From NCBI GenBank assembly GCA_002304345.1, contig NEUU01000030.1, positions 1 to 39,535 on the forward strand: a stretch of 39,535 nt of DNA. Direction: 5' to 3'. Below, in pieces: positions 1 through 8,828 of the stretch; within the stretch, counting starts at the first letter, position 1, and every line of letters begins with the position of its first letter. Below the pieces are notes generated by a model that saw nothing but the letters and a program-made list of their open reading frames with translations, did no database searches and was not told the origin of the DNA. The DNA is from Verrucomicrobia bacterium Tous-C9LFEB. Lineage in GTDB: Bacteria; Verrucomicrobiota; Verrucomicrobiia; Methylacidiphilales; UBA1321. The translations under genes and the position numbers were made by a program.

Positions 1-107
1 AAAGCGCATATCCCGATTGGATCTGTAACTGAGGAGAAACGAAGCCAATACTGAAAAGAACAAGCAGATGAGTCTAATCTTGAAGGCTAATTAGAATTAG
101 AACCTGT

Positions 108-1022
108 CTACGACTTCTCTTCCTTGCGGGGAAAAAGTTCGCGGGCAATCTTTTGGATCTTAGTCGCCACCTCGGTGCATTTCTCGCTCGCGGTCTGGAT
201 ATTCTGCGAGAAGCGTTTGCCCTTCTGTCCTTCGGCAAATTCGTTGCCCACGAGGAACGCATAGCCCATGAGCGGGGTGAGATGATTATTCAAATCGTGC
301 AAGAGCTTGCGCACTTCCTGACCGACCGCAGAGTCCGTCTCTCCCATCGTAAGAAAACAGGTCGCGAGATTCCAGTCGGACGGCGTCGTCACCTTCAGAT
401 TGAAACCGGGATAATGCACCACCCGTACCGGCCGACCATAAAGTTCGACCGCCGCCGTATCGTCCGTGACCTGCACGCCGGAAGCGGCTACGTGGTCATA
501 CGCTTCGGCCAGCAGCGCCTTACGGAAAATCTGCGGTGTCTGCACCGACCAGATCACGTTGCGATCAAGCGTCTGCACCACATTGCCTTCGGCCGTCACT
601 TCCTTGAGCGTATCGCTGCTGGGAGTTCCGCAGACCGCTGCGCCCATTTCCTGCGCGGCCGCGAGCACGGTTGAAACGAGAGTCTCTGTCACAAAAGGAC
701 GCGCAGCATCATGGATCAGGACATATTCGGAATCGGCCGACACGGCAGCGAGGCCGTTGCGAACCGAGTCCTGCCGCAGCACACCGCCATACGCGAGCTT
801 GATCTTCCCCGCCGCAATCGCCTCGGGAAAAAGTTCCTGCACCTGCGCTTCGGTTTCCGGGCGAACGACAAGAATGATTTCGCTGATTAACTCGACGGCC
901 TGTAATCGTTCCAGCGTATGGACGAGAAGCGGCTTGCCGGCCAGAGGGGTCAAAAGTTTATCGAACCCCATCCGCTGACTGCGGCCTGCGGCAACGACGA
1001 CGGCGCTGACTTGATCGCTCAT
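108..1022 (-). CDS. ispD: IspD (MEP cytidylyltransferase) with C-terminal HisKA/DHp-like extension
   Basis: Residues 1-228 form a complete 2-C-methyl-D-erythritol 4-phosphate cytidylyltransferase, which makes CDP-ME from CTP and MEP in the non-mevalonate isoprenoid pathway (cytosolic). Visible motifs are the CTP-binding AAGRSQRMG loop (11-19), GG..R..SV.NG (79-90), HDAARP (104-109), QTPQ (161-164), TDD (186-188) and NLKVTTPSD (208-216). IspD normally ends near residue 230. This protein runs to 304, and residues 235-297 read like the dimerisation/phosphoacceptor helix pair of hybrid histidine kinases (LLHDLNNHLTPLMGYA, candidate phospho-His H242). No ATPase domain follows. The ATG at 1022 overlaps the mlaD stop by 4 bp (ATGA), so it is the last gene of the mla operon and probably translationally coupled. 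The IspD call is firm; the role of the tail is unknown. Confidence 0.93.
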   Translation of the reverse strand: MSDQVSAVVVAAGRSQRMGFDKLLTPLAGKPLLVHTLERLQAVELISEIILVVRPETEAQVQELFPEAIAAGKIKLAYGGVLRQDSVRNGLAAVSADSEYVLIHDAARPFVTETLVSTVLAAAQEMGAAVCGTPSSDTLKEVTAEGNVVQTLDRNVIWSVQTPQIFRKALLAEAYDHVAASGVQVTDDTAAVELYGRPVRVVHYPGFNLKVTTPSDWNLATCFLTMGETDSAVGQEVRKLLHDLNNHLTPLMGYAFLVGNEFAEGQKGKRFSQNIQTASEKCTEVATKIQKIARELFPRKEEKS

Positions 1023-1804
1023 TTTTTTTGGCTCCGACCAGAGCGTTCAGCTTTCTCTTTATCCCTGCCGGAAATTTCCTCTTTCGTGGCAGAGTCCGAG
1101 TAGAACAACACGCCGTGGCGACGGATGTTAATGATGAAAGCGGCGAGATTATCGGCCACTTCCTTGTTGTTGAGTAGCATCCCGACAGCCCCTTGCCCTT
1201 TCTGGGCCTGTTCCATGAGGTTGTCCACCCGTGTTAAAATCGAGCGCGCTTTGACAATCGATTCCTTGAGGTCAGCGCGGGTTTGCTCCGTAAGAATATC
1301 CTGATTCACATTCGTCAGGGCGGTCTTAAGCTGCTTGATCGCATCGCGGGCATCCACCACCAGCGGACCGGTACTGTCGGCCAGATCGTTCAAACCGGTG
1401 CTGCGTGCACCCTCTACTTTTTCGCCCGGCTCATAATACGGCTCCACATTGCCATTGTAGAGCTGCACATCGACGAAGCGGTCACCCAGCAACCCGGAGG
1501 AACCAATGACCCAACGCGATTTGCGGCTGATCTTGATCTCGTCGAACAGCTTCACCGAGACCTGAACCGCATTCCCGTTGTCGACCACCTTGGGCGGCGT
1601 CGTCACGCGGCCGATCGGCGCGCCAGAGAGGTAAACGTTGGACCCCTTGAGCAAGCCGCTCGCATTGGGGAAGGTGACATCCAGCGTGTAGTAGGAACGG
1701 ATCTGTTCCCCCACCCGGCCGAAGGTGACCACCAGGGCCCCGACGATCGCCAGGCCGACAAGCACGAAGATGCCGACTTTGATTTCGAGAGATTTATTCT
1801 GCAT
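1019..1804 (-). CDS. mlaD: MlaD-type MCE-domain substrate-binding protein
   Basis: Periplasmic, membrane-anchored lipid-binding subunit of an Mla-type ABC transporter that moves phospholipid between the outer and inner membranes. The start at 1804 is preferred because GAGGAA lies just upstream and the protein then begins MQNKSLEIKVG, the usual MlaD opening, followed at once by one transmembrane helix (about residues 9-29). The MCE domain follows (about 38-115, with SGLLKGSNVYLSGAPIG). A helical tail of about 100 residues makes the protein 261 aa, longer than E. coli MlaD (about 183). It sits 11 bp after mlaF and overlaps ispD by 4 bp. A longer open frame reaches 1912, but it would run into mlaF. 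Confidence 0.92.
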   Translation of the reverse strand: MQNKSLEIKVGIFVLVGLAIVGALVVTFGRVGEQIRSYYTLDVTFPNASGLLKGSNVYLSGAPIGRVTTPPKVVDNGNAVQVSVKLFDEIKISRKSRWVIGSSGLLGDRFVDVQLYNGNVEPYYEPGEKVEGARSTGLNDLADSTGPLVVDARDAIKQLKTALTNVNQDILTEQTRADLKESIVKARSILTRVDNLMEQAQKGQGAVGMLLNNKEVADNLAAFIINIRRHGVLFYSDSATKEEISGRDKEKAERSGRSQKK

Positions 1805-1815
1805 ACGTTCCTCTT

Positions 1816-2574
1816 TTAAAAAATAGCGTCCGAAACCAGGGAAATACCACGCACGAACCGCATGACAATGGGGTCCTCCGATTTCTGGATCGCGTCCGGC
1901 GTTTCCACACAATAAATCTTTCCTTCGTGCAACATCGCAATGCGGTCCGCGATTTCGTACGCGCTCACCATATCGTGAGTCACGATGATGGCGGTCATGT
2001 TGTACTCCTCGCCCAACCGCAGAATCAGCTTGTTGATGCTATCGGAGACAATCGGGTCAAGTCCAGCCGTCGGTTCATCGTAAAGCATCAGCGCGGGACG
2101 ACTGATGGCCGCGCGCGCCAAGGCCACGCGCTTTTTCATACCACCGCTGATCTCGGACGGCATCTTGTTTTCCTGTCCGGGAAGATCCACAATCTTGAGG
2201 GCCCGCGCCACTTCCTTGATGATTTCCGACTCGTTCAGCTTCCCCTCTTCGCGCAGGGAAAAAGCGACGTTCTCACCCACGCTAAGGGAATCGAAAAGCG
2301 CCCCGTTTTGAAAGAGCATGCCCATCTCGCGGCGCACGGTGGTGAGATTTTCCTCGGAAATCAGCGTGAGGTCCTGCCCACGGAAAAAAATATGTCCCTT
2401 ATCCGGACGCAACAATCCCATGATGTGGCGCAGGAGCACGCTCTTGCCACCGCCGCTGCGGCCGATGATGACCATGTTTTCCCCCTCTTGAATCTGAAGA
2501 TTCACGCCCTTGAGCACGTGCTGTTTCTGCAGTCGCTTATGGACATCCTGAAGATCGAGTAAAGGTGCGCTCAT
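1816..2574 (-). CDS. mlaF: MlaF-type ABC transporter ATPase
   Basis: Cytoplasmic ATPase that powers the MlaE permease for phospholipid transport. At 252 aa it is a single complete ABC domain: Walker A GRSGGGKS (38-45), Q-loop Q89, signature SGGMK (143-147), Walker B ALMLYDEP (161-168) with catalytic E167, D-loop, and switch H200. The signature SGGMKKRVALARA is typical of the MlaF/Ttg2A branch rather than the usual SGGQ. It starts 2 bp after the mlaE stop and lies 11 bp ahead of mlaD, so the three form one tight operon. Confidence 0.95.
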   Translation of the reverse strand: MSAPLLDLQDVHKRLQKQHVLKGVNLQIQEGENMVIIGRSGGGKSVLLRHIMGLLRPDKGHIFFRGQDLTLISEENLTTVRREMGMLFQNGALFDSLSVGENVAFSLREEGKLNESEIIKEVARALKIVDLPGQENKMPSEISGGMKKRVALARAAISRPALMLYDEPTAGLDPIVSDSINKLILRLGEEYNMTAIIVTHDMVSAYEIADRIAMLHEGKIYCVETPDAIQKSEDPIVMRFVRGISLVSDAIF

Positions 2575-2576
2575 GA

Positions 2577-3365
2577 TCAGTTCGGGAAAAGGATGTTGAG
2601 GAGAAAGGTGAAGAAGAAATTCGCAACCAGCACGGCTAGTGAGGAATCCACCACGGCGTCCGTCGTCGCGCGCCCCACGCCTTCGGCCCCATAACCACTG
2701 TGCAAGCCCTTATGACAGCAAATGAGGGCGATCATGATTCCAAAAAAGAATCCCTTGATGGTACCGATCCAGACATCCTTTGCCATGGTGTATTTCAGGG
2801 TGTTGTCCCAATAATAAACGCCATCCACCCCCAGCATGCCTACCGCGACGTAGTAACCCGCCCCAATACCGCACACGATGGTGATAACCGTCAGAATGGG
2901 CATGGCAATCGCCATGGCCAGAAAGCGCGGCACGAGGAGGTATTCCGTCGGATAAACGGCCAATGACCGGAGGGCATCGATTTGCTCGGTGATCTTCATT
3001 GTGGCCAATTCCGCCGCGAGGGAAGATCCCACGCGGCCAGCGATCATCAGGGCACAAAGCACTGGACCAAGCTCGCGGCACATCGCCAGGGCATTGACCG
3101 GCCCACCCGCCGAGGGCATGCCCAGCGGGCCAAATTGAAACTGAATCTGGGCAGCAAACACCGCACCCGTAAAGGCTCCCGTGGTAATGACCACCGGCTG
3201 GGAGCGCACGCCGATCAAATAAAGCTGCTGGAGTAGCAACCGGCAACGCAAGGGATAGCGAAACATCGCGCGAACAATATCCTGCAGCATCAGGACCAAT
3301 TCACCGCTGGCGGTGACGAGCCCGATGACGCTATGGCCAAACCGTTGCGCGACGGAAAGAAACAT
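2577..3365 (-). CDS. mlaE: MlaE-type ABC transporter permease
   Basis: Inner-membrane permease of the Mla lipid transporter, the first gene of the mlaEFD-ispD operon. The protein (262 aa from this start) has an amphipathic N-terminal segment and then about five hydrophobic helices. It carries the family-typical stretch with ELGPVLCALMIAGRVGSS, a conserved AELATMKITEQIDAL segment, and a C-terminal NFFFTFLLNILF helix. The ATG at 3365 is chosen. An in-frame TTG at 3401 would add 12 residues without a hydrophobic or family-like sequence, and neither start has a strong Shine-Dalgarno. It lies 89 bp downstream of the phosphodiesterase gene on the same strand. Confidence 0.92.
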   Translation of the reverse strand: MFLSVAQRFGHSVIGLVTASGELVLMLQDIVRAMFRYPLRCRLLLQQLYLIGVRSQPVVITTGAFTGAVFAAQIQFQFGPLGMPSAGGPVNALAMCRELGPVLCALMIAGRVGSSLAAELATMKITEQIDALRSLAVYPTEYLLVPRFLAMAIAMPILTVITIVCGIGAGYYVAVGMLGVDGVYYWDNTLKYTMAKDVWIGTIKGFFFGIMIALICCHKGLHSGYGAEGVGRATTDAVVDSSLAVLVANFFFTFLLNILFPN

Positions 3366-3454
3366 GGGGTGAACGTTACCGGAGCCACATGCTTCCGACA
3401 AGGGTAACGTGCAACGGATTCGCTCTTTTTAACTTATCAGCATGAACTGTCGTC

Positions 3455-4345
3455 CTATTGGAACGAAAAGGCTTCTTTGGCCGGTTTTCCGTCCCAATTC
3501 GCCGGAATCGGAATACCAAGGAGCCACAACGCCGTGGCCGCCGTGTCATAAGTGGTGATCGGAACAATCAAGGTCGTCCCCGGCTTCACCCCTTTGCCCC
3601 ACGCCACCCAAGGAATGTGCATATCAACCGCTTCGGCAGATCCATGCCCCTTGTCATGACCGCCATGGTCGGCAGTCAAAATCACCACGCTGCTGGATTC
3701 GATACCCGCCGCCTGAATGGCATCTCGCACCATTTTCAGCGCGGCATCGCAATCGACCAATGCGGCCGTCTGCTCCGGCGATCCCCAGCCATATTTATGC
3801 CCGGCTGAGTCGGGATCGGCAAAGTGAATGAAACAAAGCGACGGCTTCAATTTCGTCACCTGACCACTGACAGCCGCCGCTACGGCCTTGGCATCGGCAC
3901 TGGGCTGTGGCCAGACGAATGTGTCCACGCTACCGGGCAATTGCAAATGCCTGAACTTCTCTTTACCGACAAACATCGCGGTGCTCAACCCCTGCTCCTT
4001 GGCCAGGCTGAAAACCGTGGGAACCGTCACCACCCCCTTGTCCAGCTCCCACTTATTCCACAGGATCTTGTGTTTAGCCGGAGCAACGCCCGTCAGCATC
4101 GACGTATGTGAAGGCAACGTAATACTGGGAAAGATGGTATGCGCACTCCATGTCGACGCCCCTTCTGTCACCATCTGCTTGAAAACAGGCATCTGCGGGT
4201 GCCGCTCTATGACGCCGGGAGCACCGCCACCTCCATCAAAACTGATAATGAACACATGCTCCACCAATGGCGCCGCCAGGGATGAAATCGAAGAAAAAGC
4301 AGCCGCTATCAGGAACAAACCAGCAAGAAGGCATTTTTTGAACAT
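3455..4345 (-). CDS. Secreted type I phosphodiesterase / nucleotide pyrophosphatase (alkaline phosphatase superfamily)
   Basis: Exported metal-dependent hydrolase of the NPP branch of the alkaline phosphatase fold, cleaving phosphodiesters or pyrophosphates in the periplasm or at the surface. The start at 4345 gives a clear signal peptide (MFKKCLLAGLFLIAAA, cleavage near residue 25). Metal and catalytic residues are in the expected order: D37 (FDGGG), nucleophile T76 in FPSITLPSHTSMLTG, D179 and H183 (DPDSAGHKYG), D226-H227 (TADHGGHDKGHG) and H243. Length is 296 aa, compact for the family. It lies 66 bp after the RND gene and may be in the same transcript. The substrate cannot be read from the sequence. 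Confidence 0.88.
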   Translation of the reverse strand: MFKKCLLAGLFLIAAAFSSISSLAAPLVEHVFIISFDGGGGAPGVIERHPQMPVFKQMVTEGASTWSAHTIFPSITLPSHTSMLTGVAPAKHKILWNKWELDKGVVTVPTVFSLAKEQGLSTAMFVGKEKFRHLQLPGSVDTFVWPQPSADAKAVAAAVSGQVTKLKPSLCFIHFADPDSAGHKYGWGSPEQTAALVDCDAALKMVRDAIQAAGIESSSVVILTADHGGHDKGHGSAEAVDMHIPWVAWGKGVKPGTTLIVPITTYDTAATALWLLGIPIPANWDGKPAKEAFSFQ

Positions 4346-4411
4346 GATTGTTCCGACACAATAGGAACCCGCAGCGCGAATACAAGTTTCGCGATTCAAA
4401 GCCTATAATTC

Positions 4412-7400
4412 TCACGAGCGCTGAAAACGAGTGCGCATCCAGCGACGTGATGTCTCCAGAACGCTGTAGGCGCAGGGCACAATGAACAAGGTCGAGAGCA
4501 TGGAAACCATGGAACCACACAAAATGGTCAAGGCCATCGGCACGCGGGTTTCCGCACCGGGTCCAATCGCCAAAGCCGGAGGCACAGCCGCCGCCATCGT
4601 CGCAAAGGAAGTCATCAGCACCGGCCGCAAGCGGATCGGACAAGCCTGCTGCAGCGCTTCCTCGGGCGTCAATCCGTCGCGTTCGCGCACCTTATCGGTA
4701 AACTCCACCAGCAAAATGGAGTTCTTCTTCACAATGCCGAAGAGCAGGATCAACCCGATGACGCTGTAGAGATTCCAGCTCTGTCCGAAAACAAACAGGC
4801 CAAGCGCCGCGCCGCTCAAGGCAAAAGGCATGGCCAGCAAGATCAGGAAAGGTTGCGAGAAGCTGTTGAACTGCGCCGCCAGAACCATGTAAGCGACGAG
4901 AATGCCCAAGCCAAGTGCCATGCCCATGTCCCGTCCGAATTTCTCATTTGTCTCCGCCGTTTGCGATGGCATGAGGCGGTAACCTTGGGGCAGCGTCTGC
5001 TCGGCGTGTTGTTTGATCCGCGCCAGCGCCGTGTTGTCAGCCACGCCGGGTGCCGGATTTCCCATGATGGTGATGGACCGCTCGCGGTTGCGACGAGCGA
5101 TGGTTTGCAGACTACTGACCAGCTCCGTTTTGATGACATCGCGGATCGGCACAATCTCACCATAAATATTGCGCACCGTGAGCTTGTTCAAATCCTCCAC
5201 CCGCTCGCGTTCATTCGCCATGAGTCGAAGACGCACATCGTAGCGGCGGTCGTCGTTGGTAAATTTCCCCTCGCGCACGCCACCAATCGCAGCCGTCACC
5301 GTTCCGGCAATGGATTCAACCGTGACTCCTCGCGCGGAGGCGGCAACGCGGTCGATGTACACGCGCAACTCGGGTTGTCCTTCCTTGAAATCAGTATTCA
5401 AATCGACCGCCAACTTTTCGGTCTTCATCCAGTCGATGAGCCGCGTGGCTTCTTTTTTCAGCACATCGAGATTCGGCCCCTGCAATGAAAATGTCAGAGG
5501 GAAACCCATGCCGCCTTCCGGGCCGCCTTTGGAAAGATCGATTAGGAAGGACTTCAAATCGGAAATCTTCTCCAGCTCCGGACGCAATTCCTCCATGACC
5601 TGTTGCTGGCTGAGTTTGCGATCATGTTTCGGCTTCATGTCGACAAACATGATGCCGTTATTGATGTTCCCATCGAAGAAGCTACCCGCCGCGAGAAAGT
5701 AGGTGCGGGTTTCGGACCGTTCCTTGATAATTTTTTCCGCCTCGCGCAACCGCTCTTCCGTATAAGCCAACGAAGAACCAACCGGCGTTTCGAAGCGAAT
5801 CATCAGCGTGCCCTGATCCTGAGCGGGAGAAAATTCACCCGGCACCCGACCGGCAATAATCAAACTCAGCGCGAAGGCCACGACAAATCCGCCCAGCATC
5901 CACCCGCGATGATGCAGGCAATGTGGCAAAGCGCGTCGGTAGAGCGCGGTCAACCAATCCATTAACTGGTCAACGCCCCGGGTAATACGGTTCGTGCGCT
6001 CGATAGCCAGAAAGGAAGCGCATCGCATCGGTGTGAGCGTGAGCGCTTCCACCAGAGAAAGCGCCACAGCCGCCGAGATCGTAATGCCGAACTGGAAAAG
6101 AAACTGTCCAATCACACCACTGACAAAGGCAATCGGCAGAAAGACGGCCATGACTGCCAGCGTCGACGCCAGTGCGGGACCGGTAATTTCCTCCGTCCCC
6201 TCGATGGCCGCCTGCTCACGGCTCTTCCCCATCTCCATGTGACGCACAATATTTTCCAGCACCATGATGGCGTCATCCACCACTACGCCGATCGCCAGCG
6301 AGAGCGCGAGCAAGGTGAAAATATTGAGTGTGAAACCGAGGAAATAAAGGATGATGAAAGTACCGAGCACCGAGGTCGGGATCGACATGACGACGTTAAA
6401 CGTGCTGGAGAGCGAGCCAAGAAAAAGCCAGCAAACCAGCGCGGTCAACACCGCCGATAAAATCAGGGTAAATTCCGTTTCGTCGACCGCTTCCGTCGTG
6501 AATTTCGATTCGTCGTAATTGATCTGGATGGTGACGTCCTTTGGCAGCGTGGTCCGCAGATCGGCCAGCGTCTTCTTGACCATGTCCGCCACTTCAATGG
6601 AATTGGCGCCACGCTGTTTGCGAAAACCAATGCCGCCCCCGCGCGTGCCATCGATCTTCGAGATGGAGCGCACATCATTCAGGCCATCCTCCACCTTTGC
6701 CACATCCCGAATTCGGATCGAGGAATTATAGATGGGCTGACTGCCCCGCTGCTTGATCAGGATTTCGCCCACGGCGTCCGGTGAGACGCCCTCACCCATC
6801 AACCGCACATTGATTTCCTGCTTCCTGTTTTCGATGATGCCCGCCGCTTGCTCGATGTGCTGCGTACGCAGGGCATTCTGCACATCGAGAATCGTCAGAT
6901 CATACTCAGACAATTTATCGTGATCGACCCAGACACGCAAATTCCGCTCCGCGAATCCACTCAGAATCAACTGCCCTACGCCAGGCAGAACCTGAAATTT
7001 ATCCCGCAGATAACGCTCCGCGTAAACGGTCAGATCGAGCAAGCTGCGGTCTGTGCTACTCACCCCGAGCCACATGATTTCCTGGTCCGAAGGATTCACC
7101 TTCAGAATCAGCGGATTGTCGACTTCCAGTGGCAACCGCACCCGTCCGATATTCGACTGCACTTCGAGCAACGCCGCATCCGCGTTGCGCCCCGGATAAA
7201 ACTCCAGCGCGATTTGCGCGACGCCCTGATAAATCGTGGAGTTGAGATTCTTGATGCCGGAGACATTGACCAGCGCTTGCTCCATCTGGTCGACGATCTC
7301 CGTTTCCATCACCTCCGGGGCCGCGCCGGGCCACTGCACCTGCACGAGCACACTGGGCACCTCCACATCCGGGAGGAGACTAACGCCGAGCCGAGCAAAG

Positions 7401-7483
7401 CAGATCGCGCCGAAAATAATCAGCGCCGACATGAGCATCCAGGCAAAGACTGGACGTTTGACGGAAATTTCAGCGAGAGTCAT
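4412..7483 (-). CDS. RND (HAE1-type) multidrug efflux permease
   Basis: Inner-membrane, proton-driven RND pump of the AcrB type (1023 aa; AcrB is about 1049). It opens with the typical cytoplasmic tail and first helix (MTLAEISVKRPVFAWML), has the periplasmic porter/docking duplication, and keeps the proton-relay residues: adjacent aspartates in GVVVDDAIMVLENI (TM4) and the lysine of LLFGIVKKNSILLVEF (TM10). The start at 7483 matches the family; an ATG at 7513 would add 10 unlikely residues. It overlaps the 3' end of the TolC gene by 14 bp, so the two are translationally linked. No HlyD/AcrA-type adaptor gene is adjacent, which such a pump normally needs; it may be encoded elsewhere. Confidence 0.95.
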   Translation of the reverse strand: MTLAEISVKRPVFAWMLMSALIIFGAICFARLGVSLLPDVEVPSVLVQVQWPGAAPEVMETEIVDQMEQALVNVSGIKNLNSTIYQGVAQIALEFYPGRNADAALLEVQSNIGRVRLPLEVDNPLILKVNPSDQEIMWLGVSSTDRSLLDLTVYAERYLRDKFQVLPGVGQLILSGFAERNLRVWVDHDKLSEYDLTILDVQNALRTQHIEQAAGIIENRKQEINVRLMGEGVSPDAVGEILIKQRGSQPIYNSSIRIRDVAKVEDGLNDVRSISKIDGTRGGGIGFRKQRGANSIEVADMVKKTLADLRTTLPKDVTIQINYDESKFTTEAVDETEFTLILSAVLTALVCWLFLGSLSSTFNVVMSIPTSVLGTFIILYFLGFTLNIFTLLALSLAIGVVVDDAIMVLENIVRHMEMGKSREQAAIEGTEEITGPALASTLAVMAVFLPIAFVSGVIGQFLFQFGITISAAVALSLVEALTLTPMRCASFLAIERTNRITRGVDQLMDWLTALYRRALPHCLHHRGWMLGGFVVAFALSLIIAGRVPGEFSPAQDQGTLMIRFETPVGSSLAYTEERLREAEKIIKERSETRTYFLAAGSFFDGNINNGIMFVDMKPKHDRKLSQQQVMEELRPELEKISDLKSFLIDLSKGGPEGGMGFPLTFSLQGPNLDVLKKEATRLIDWMKTEKLAVDLNTDFKEGQPELRVYIDRVAASARGVTVESIAGTVTAAIGGVREGKFTNDDRRYDVRLRLMANERERVEDLNKLTVRNIYGEIVPIRDVIKTELVSSLQTIARRNRERSITIMGNPAPGVADNTALARIKQHAEQTLPQGYRLMPSQTAETNEKFGRDMGMALGLGILVAYMVLAAQFNSFSQPFLILLAMPFALSGAALGLFVFGQSWNLYSVIGLILLFGIVKKNSILLVEFTDKVRERDGLTPEEALQQACPIRLRPVLMTSFATMAAAVPPALAIGPGAETRVPMALTILCGSMVSMLSTLFIVPCAYSVLETSRRWMRTRFQRS

Positions 7484-8828
7484 GGCGGTTATTGGGGACA
7501 CCCGACGCCACATAGAGCCGGATCAAATTGAGCCGTGTATTCGCGCGCGCGGTAGCTTCCTCACGACGCAGGTCATGCAACGTCTGGAGCGCATCGAGCA
7601 CATCGATATTATTCACGATATGCAGATCGTAATCGCCCTCCTGTGCGCGGAAGTTCAACTCCGCCGTCCTGACCGCTTCATACAAGCGGGCGAGCTCCGC
7701 CAACGAGGCGTTGAACTGATTGAAGGCGGTGCGCACATCCCGTTCGGCTTCACGCTGGAGCTGCGACAGGTCGAGTTTTTTCTGCGCGAAAAGCGATTTA
7801 TTCTGATCCACTCGCGCCTCGATCGAACCACCATCGAAAATCGGAATCTCCAGCGTCAGAAAGCCTGACCAATCCGTCTGGCCCGGCGTGTCGCTATTAT
7901 AGAAAGCATAATTTCCCTCGAACGACACCTTCGGCAAATGCTCGCCCTTCGCGGCGGACAATCTCGCCCGCGCCGAACGCTCCATCTGAATAGCCGCCAG
8001 CACATCAGGGCGATTCGCCGTCTGCGCGAGATATTCCCCCATCTGCAGGCCATCCGGAAGCGGCGTCACATCCGGCTGCAAGTTCCACTGCGTCGAAGGC
8101 ACACCGATCAGAAACGCGAGCATCTCGCGTGTTGCCACCATCAATTTTTTTGTCCGTTCGATACTCACCCGCGTCTGCGCCAGCGTGGTCTGCGACTGCA
8201 GGAGTTCGCTATCGCGGGAGCGGCCAAGGCGCACCCACTTTTCCAGCACCTTGATACGGTCGTTCAACGCCCTCACGACGTCATCGAGAATACGTAAATC
8301 CTCCTCATAGCTAATCGTCTGGTAATACGATTCCGCTACGTTCAGATAAAGATTCTGCCGCACCCGCCGCGCTGTTTCGCGACTGCCCTCGGTTTCCGCC
8401 CGCAACGCCTTCGCCGCTTGAATATCCCGCAGACCCGAGAAAATCGGCACCTTCACATTCACCCGCGCCTGACGCGGTTGCAGGTCATTACTCCCGACGA
8501 TATCGCCTCCTAATGCCAGATCGCTGCCCGCGTTCCGGTCCTTATAGAAATACTGCTCTCCAACCACTCTCACACTCGGCAGGATCGCCCCAATGGCTTC
8601 GCGATAGCGTGCCTGAGCGATGCGGACGTCCTCTTCGCTCAACCCGATAGTCTCCATGCGCAACAAGGCCAGTTCGTAGCAGGTGGCCAGATTCAGCGCT
8701 TCGCCATGGAACACTTGCGCGGGCTTCTTCGGCACAAGTGATGCCCTCGCCTCCTTCGCCGGTTCTGCCGCAACCACGGGAAGCGCCAAGCATAGGAACA
8801 ACGCCATCCAGCGGCACAAGCCACTCAC
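7470..8828 (-). CDS. TolC-family outer-membrane efflux protein
   Basis: Outer-membrane channel of a tripartite efflux pump. The GTG start at 8828 overlaps the tetR stop (GTGA) and gives a signal peptide with a positive n-region (MSGLCRWMALFLCLALPVVAA). An ATG at 8807 would lose that charge. The 452-aa protein has the two-fold OEP repeat of long helices (about 70-250 and 280-440), including QARVNVKVPIFSGLRD in the first half and GFLTLEIPIFDGGSIEARV in the second, both at the usual beta-strand positions. Encoded between the tetR gene and the RND gene, so very probably the channel for that pump. Confidence 0.93.
   Translation of the reverse strand: MSGLCRWMALFLCLALPVVAAEPAKEARASLVPKKPAQVFHGEALNLATCYELALLRMETIGLSEEDVRIAQARYREAIGAILPSVRVVGEQYFYKDRNAGSDLALGGDIVGSNDLQPRQARVNVKVPIFSGLRDIQAAKALRAETEGSRETARRVRQNLYLNVAESYYQTISYEEDLRILDDVVRALNDRIKVLEKWVRLGRSRDSELLQSQTTLAQTRVSIERTKKLMVATREMLAFLIGVPSTQWNLQPDVTPLPDGLQMGEYLAQTANRPDVLAAIQMERSARARLSAAKGEHLPKVSFEGNYAFYNSDTPGQTDWSGFLTLEIPIFDGGSIEARVDQNKSLFAQKKLDLSQLQREAERDVRTAFNQFNASLAELARLYEAVRTAELNFRAQEGDYDLHIVNNIDVLDALQTLHDLRREEATARANTRLNLIRLYVASGVPNNRHDSR

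Noticed and set aside
87..100. CTAATT-AG-AATTAG palindrome after ispD
   Set aside because: Six AT-rich base pairs only, with no T-run. Too weak for a terminator and likely to occur by chance.
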